DNA of 56,468 nucleotides. Origin: Eubacteriales bacterium. GTDB lineage: Bacteria; Bacillota; Clostridia; Oscillospirales; Oscillospiraceae. Below are positions 53,176-56,468 of the stretch, piece after piece. The stretch covers positions 1 to 56,468 of the forward strand of contig JAUNPV010000016.1 in assembly GCA_030536515.1 (NCBI GenBank), given 5' to 3'. Positions within the stretch are counted from its first letter, which is position 1. Each line of letters opens with the position of its first letter. The notes below the pieces were generated by a model that was given only the letters and a program-made list of their open reading frames with translations, had not been told where the DNA came from and made no database searches. Position numbers and translations under genes: made by a program.

Positions 53176-54558
53176 TTATACCGTCAAATTCTGAATCCAC
53201 TTGCCCTTTTTCAGCATCCAGGCCCCGATGACGCATTTGATCAGGTCCGTGGCGCCGCAGATGGCGAACAGGGGGATGATGCCAATGCCCGTGAACCGGC
53301 TCAGGCCGTAGGCCAGGGGCACGCAGACCACCCACATGAAGCAGCTGTCAAACAGGAACGTCACCATGGTCTGGCCGCCGGAGCGGAGGGTGAAGTAGGT
53401 GGCGTTGGTGTAGGAGTTGAAGGGCATCATCACGGCGTTGATGCAGATAAGCACCGTCGCCAGATGGCGCACAGCGTCGGTGGTGTTGTAAATCAGGGGG
53501 AACAGGCCGGACACGGCGGCCATCAGCCCGCCGAACACCAGCCCCGAGGCAACGCTCACCACAATGAGCTTCCGGTTGGAATCCCGGACCTGGTCGGCCC
53601 CCTCGCCGGAGCCCAGCATCTGGCCCATGATAATGCCGACGGCGTTGCCCATGGACAAAAACACCACGCCCCCCAGATTCCAGAGGGTGCCGGAGATGTT
53701 GGTGGCGGGCACCACGTCCAGGCCGCAGGTGGAGTAGCACTGCTGCTGGACGGCCATGCCGGTGGACCACAGCAGCTCGTTGAGCAGCAGGGGCATCCCC
53801 TTGATGACAATGGATTTCAGCAGCCTCCAGGGCACATAGAAGGACCCGTAGCAGCCCACGATGTAGGGATTCTTGCGGTGGTTCAGGTGGGTCCACCCGG
53901 CCACAACGGCCAGCTCCACATACCGGGAGATGACGGTGGCCAGGGCCGCACCCTCCACGCCCATTTCGGGAGCGCCGAAGTGGCCGAAAATCAGCACGTA
54001 GTTCAGCCCCAGATTCACAAACACCGCAATGACCCCCGCCGCCATGGGCACCATGGTCTCCCCGGTTTCCCGGAGGGTGCCGGAGTAGACATTGGACAGG
54101 GCAAAGGGCAGAAAGCCCCACAGCATGATGTAAAGATACCGAAGGCCGTAGTCCATGACCCCCTGGGCGGTGGCCGGGTCCCCGTCGCCTGTCAGATACA
54201 GCCCGATGAGGGGCCGGTCCAGGGCCATGAACACGGCGCAGCCCAGCACCGTCAAGGCGGTGCAGACCATGAACTTAAAGCGGAAGGTATAGCGGACTCC
54301 CTCCTGGTCCCCGGAGCCGTGGAACTGGGCGGTAAAAATGCCCGCCCCGGAGCTGGCCCCGAAGATGCACAGGTTGAACACAAACAGCAGCCCGTTGACG
54401 ATGGAAACGCCGCTCATGGGAACGGTGCCCACCTGGCCCACCATCACGTTATCCAGCAGGGAGACAAAGTTGGTAATGCCGTTCTGAATGATAATGGGCA
54501 CGGCCACACCCAGCACCCGGCGATAAAACGCCCGGTCGCCAATGTAACGATGGTACAT
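53176..54558 (-). CDS. MATE-family efflux transporter (second copy)
   Basis: A 460-residue membrane protein of the MATE group with 12 helices. N-terminal ITNFVSLLDNVMVGQVGTVP and the GTLRETGETMVPMAAG segment are typical. Start choice: ATG 54558 gives the normal MATE N-terminus, and GAGGTTTTT precedes it; a longer frame to 54624 lacks support. It resembles the DinF/NorM-like branch more than the copy at 16240-17604. Substrate unknown. Confidence 0.88.
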   Translation of the reverse strand: MYHRYIGDRAFYRRVLGVAVPIIIQNGITNFVSLLDNVMVGQVGTVPMSGVSIVNGLLFVFNLCIFGASSGAGIFTAQFHGSGDQEGVRYTFRFKFMVCTALTVLGCAVFMALDRPLIGLYLTGDGDPATAQGVMDYGLRYLYIMLWGFLPFALSNVYSGTLRETGETMVPMAAGVIAVFVNLGLNYVLIFGHFGAPEMGVEGAALATVISRYVELAVVAGWTHLNHRKNPYIVGCYGSFYVPWRLLKSIVIKGMPLLLNELLWSTGMAVQQQCYSTCGLDVVPATNISGTLWNLGGVVFLSMGNAVGIIMGQMLGSGEGADQVRDSNRKLIVVSVASGLVFGGLMAAVSGLFPLIYNTTDAVRHLATVLICINAVMMPFNSYTNATYFTLRSGGQTMVTFLFDSCFMWVVCVPLAYGLSRFTGIGIIPLFAICGATDLIKCVIGAWMLKKGKWIQNLTV

Positions 54559-54740
54559 AAAAACCTCAAAAATATAGTATCTGTATTGTAGGGGAGGGAT
54601 ACCATCCCTCCCGCTGATTTGCAAGGCAAATCAGGCGGCGCAAGCCGCAGCACCGGGAAGCGGCCCCCTCGCCGGGAGCCGACGGGCGGGTTGGTAACCC
54701 GCCCCGACAGAGGGGCGGCAAAGCCTTCCACCGCACCAAT
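54559..54740. repeat. Stacked GC-rich dyads before the second MATE gene
   Basis: GGGAGGGATACCATCCCTCC (54592-54611), CTGATTTGC/GCAAATCAG (54613-54634) and GCGGGTTGGTAACCCGC are short palindromes arranged as one composite element ending near 54720. No gene is seen. Confidence 0.6.
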
Positions 54741-54907
54741 AGCTTCCCCCGGGGGGAAGCTGGCACCAGTCCGCAGACTGGTGACTGATGAGGGATGGCG
54801 AAAGCCCGGACATGGTATGCACCACCGTCAAATGCTGCAAGCCATAACTGCACGCCATCCCTCATCCGTCTTGCCTTCGGCAATCCACCTTCCCCCCGGG
54901 GGAAGGT
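54741..54907. repeat. Palindromic element family 3, copy b
   Basis: Starts AGCTTCCCCCGGGGGGAAGC and ends CACCTTCCCCCCGGGGGAAG, with GATGAGGGATGGC and GCCATCCCTCATC arms inside. An uninterrupted copy of the element that carries an insertion at 33556-33808. Confidence 0.82.
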
Positions 54908-54954
54908 ATTGATGGCGCATAGGCAGGGCGGCCTTCCGGCCGCCCCCCGTTTCC

Positions 54955-56088
54955 TTAAATCTCCTTCCCGCCGATGAACACCCGCTTTTCGGTGTAATCG
55001 GGGGAGCACACCACGAAGTCGGCCAGCTTGCCCTTCTCGATGGAGCCAATCTGGTCCTGGCGGCCCAGGGCGCAGGCGGGGTTGTAGGTGCAGGCCCGGA
55101 TGACGCTCTCCTCGGGAATGTCCCAGGACAGGGTGTTGGTCATGCACTTCCACAAATTGGAGGCGGAGCAGGCGATGTTGCCGTCGCCCACCAGCCGGGC
55201 CACGCCGCCCTTGAGCTCGCACTCCTGGCCGCCCAGGTCGAACCGGGTGCCCTCGGGCTGGCCGGCGCAGCGGCCGGAGTCGGAAATGATAATCATGCGG
55301 TCAGCACCGAACATGGAGAAGGCCAGCCGCACGGAGGCGGGGTGGATGTGGTAGCCGTCGCAGATGATTTCCGCCCGGACGGCCTTGTTTTCCACAGCGG
55401 CGGGGATGACGCCGGGGTTGCGGTGGTGGATGCCGGGCATGGCGTTGTACAGGTGGGTCACGTGGGTGGCACCGGCGTCCACAGCGGCCCGGGCGTGGTC
55501 GTAGTCGGAGTCGGTGTGGGCCATGGACACGGTGCACAGCTTGGAGGCCTTCGCCACGAACTGGGCAGCGCCGGGCAGCTCGGGAGCCACGTCCACAATC
55601 CGCACCAGGCCGCCGCAGCCGTCGTACAGGGCCTTGAAGCCCTCAAAATCCGGCTCCTTCAGGTAATCGGCATTCTGAGCACCCCGCTTTTTGTAGGAGA
55701 AGTAGGGCCCCTCCATCTGAATGCCCATGAGCCGGGACAGACCCTCAGGCTGCTCCTGCACCAGCTTGACAGCAGTGGCAAAGGCCTTTTCCAGCACCTC
55801 ATAGGGCAGGGTCATGGAGGCGGGGGCGAAGGAGGTGACGCCGCAGGAGGCATAGAAGGCGGCCATTTTTTTCAGGCCCTCGTAGTCGCCGTCGGAGAAA
55901 TCCGCCCCGGAGTTGCCGTGGCTGTGGACCTCCACCAGGCCGGGAATGACGGTGGCGCCCCCCAAATCCACGGCATCAGCAGGCACATTTTCCGGCAGCA
56001 CAGCGCCAAACCGGCCGTCCACCACCTCAAAGGCGCCATTGCGGAAGGTAAAATCGGAGGTAAAAATTCGAGCGTTTTTGTAGAACAT
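54955..56088 (-). CDS. nagA: N-acetylglucosamine-6-phosphate deacetylase
   Basis: A 377-residue amidohydrolase removing acetate from GlcNAc-6-phosphate. It has the metal motif VEVHSHG (about 53-59), Glu in QMEGPYF, His in MAHTDSD and THLYNAM, HIHP and the catalytic Asp in IISDSGRCAG. Length is normal. It takes part in recycling of cell wall or mucin amino sugar. It stands alone here; nagB is not in view. A short leader after the repeats precedes it. Confidence 0.94.
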   Translation of the reverse strand: MFYKNARIFTSDFTFRNGAFEVVDGRFGAVLPENVPADAVDLGGATVIPGLVEVHSHGNSGADFSDGDYEGLKKMAAFYASCGVTSFAPASMTLPYEVLEKAFATAVKLVQEQPEGLSRLMGIQMEGPYFSYKKRGAQNADYLKEPDFEGFKALYDGCGGLVRIVDVAPELPGAAQFVAKASKLCTVSMAHTDSDYDHARAAVDAGATHVTHLYNAMPGIHHRNPGVIPAAVENKAVRAEIICDGYHIHPASVRLAFSMFGADRMIIISDSGRCAGQPEGTRFDLGGQECELKGGVARLVGDGNIACSASNLWKCMTNTLSWDIPEESVIRACTYNPACALGRQDQIGSIEKGKLADFVVCSPDYTEKRVFIGGKEI

Positions 56089-56305
56089 GATTTATTTCTC
56101 CTTTTTAATAAATTACAAAATCAGTAGGGAACGGATTCATCCGTTCCGGGGAAGGTTTTGGAGGACGGGGGGAAATATTTCCTCCCCTACGGCACAGCAC
56201 AGCGATATATAATATGGTATCATGCCAAGCGACAAAATGCAATTACATAAAAAGAAAATCCTGCAAATTTCCCCCGCACCCCCAATACCTTCCCCCGCAC
56301 CCAAT
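56089..56305. other. Gene-free gap upstream of nagA
   Basis: A GGAACGGAT dyad (GGAACGGATTCATCCGTTCC, 56130-56149) lies near the nagA start, and the same TTATCCGTTCC motif occurs at 41673-41693. A tandem CCCAATACCTTCCCCCGCA duplication lies at 56281-56310. No gene is seen. Confidence 0.5.
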
Positions 56306-56468
56306 ACCTTCCCCCGGGGGGAAGGTGCCCCAGTGCGCACACTGGGGCGGATGAGGGATGGCGTGCAGTCATGGTTTGTATCATCTGACGGTGGTGCATA
56401 CCGTGTCCGACCCGTCGCCATCCCTCATCCGTCTTGCCCTTCGGGCAATCCACCTTCCCCCCGGGGGA
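56306..56468. repeat. Palindromic element family 3, copy c, reaching the window edge
   Basis: Starts ACCTTCCCCCGGGGGGAAGG and runs to the window end with the complementary CCACCTTCCCCCCGGGGGA arm. GATGAGGGATGGCG and CGCCATCCCTCATC are inside. Confidence 0.8.

Overview
The window reads as a chromosomal segment of a gut-type Clostridia bacterium, most likely an Oscillospiraceae relative. This rests on GC-rich coding DNA, Gram-positive ribosome binding sites, a YtvI-type sporulation membrane protein, lipoproteins with Thr/Pro/Ala linkers, and gene gaps full of palindromic repeats. The first 11.5 kb is visibly more AT-rich than the rest and carries mobile-element genes. The taxon is inferred from style, not from a marker gene.

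Layout. 1-11500: end of an integrated mobile element with a type I restriction-modification operon (hsdR-hsdM-hsdS, hsdS cut by the window edge), a sigma factor, a short XRE regulator, a GIY-YIG/DUF4357 protein, an AlbA_2/Schlafen-type ATP-binding protein, a CHC2 zinc-finger protein, a broken gene, a SHOCT-type small protein and a large serine recombinase. 11.6-15.9 kb: phosphate module (PhoB/PhoR-like two-component pair and an NptA-type Na/Pi transporter), each unit preceded by nearly the same 17-bp Pho-box-like repeat. 16.2-21.9 kb: MATE exporter, small P-loop protein, glucose-6-phosphate isomerase, ROK glucokinase and HAD phosphatase.

22.1-40.6 kb is the centrepiece: a tungsten/molybdenum pterin island. 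A tungsten-type aldehyde:ferredoxin oxidoreductase (AOR) with MoaD and a MoeB/ThiF protein faces a divergent operon of HTH-PBP regulator, MoeA, MoeA-PBP fusion, two flavoproteins, MoaA, MoaC and MogA. After a sigma/anti-sigma pair come a divergent MoaE with a 79-residue partner, and then a TupABC-like tungstate ABC transporter behind a structured leader that resembles a Moco/Tuco riboswitch. The tungstate-binding protein appears to be a circular permutant of TupA. Together these genes would import tungstate, build the pterin cofactor, insert the metal and supply an AOR; MobA, MobB and ModABC are not seen here.

40.8-44.4 kb: metal homeostasis (ZIP transporter, Zn/Cd-type P1B-ATPase with a separate HMA metallochaperone, divergent ArsR/SmtB repressor with two dyad operators). 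44.7-48.0 kb: YtvI, thioredoxin, a Cys-rich small protein and a CyuA-type cysteine desulfidase. 48.1-56.1 kb: AzlCD branched-chain amino acid exporter, VanZ protein, lipoprotein, MBOAT plus DHHW acylation pair, second MATE exporter and NagA. Several families of palindromic elements (five, three and three copies for the best defined) fill the gaps, one nested inside another.
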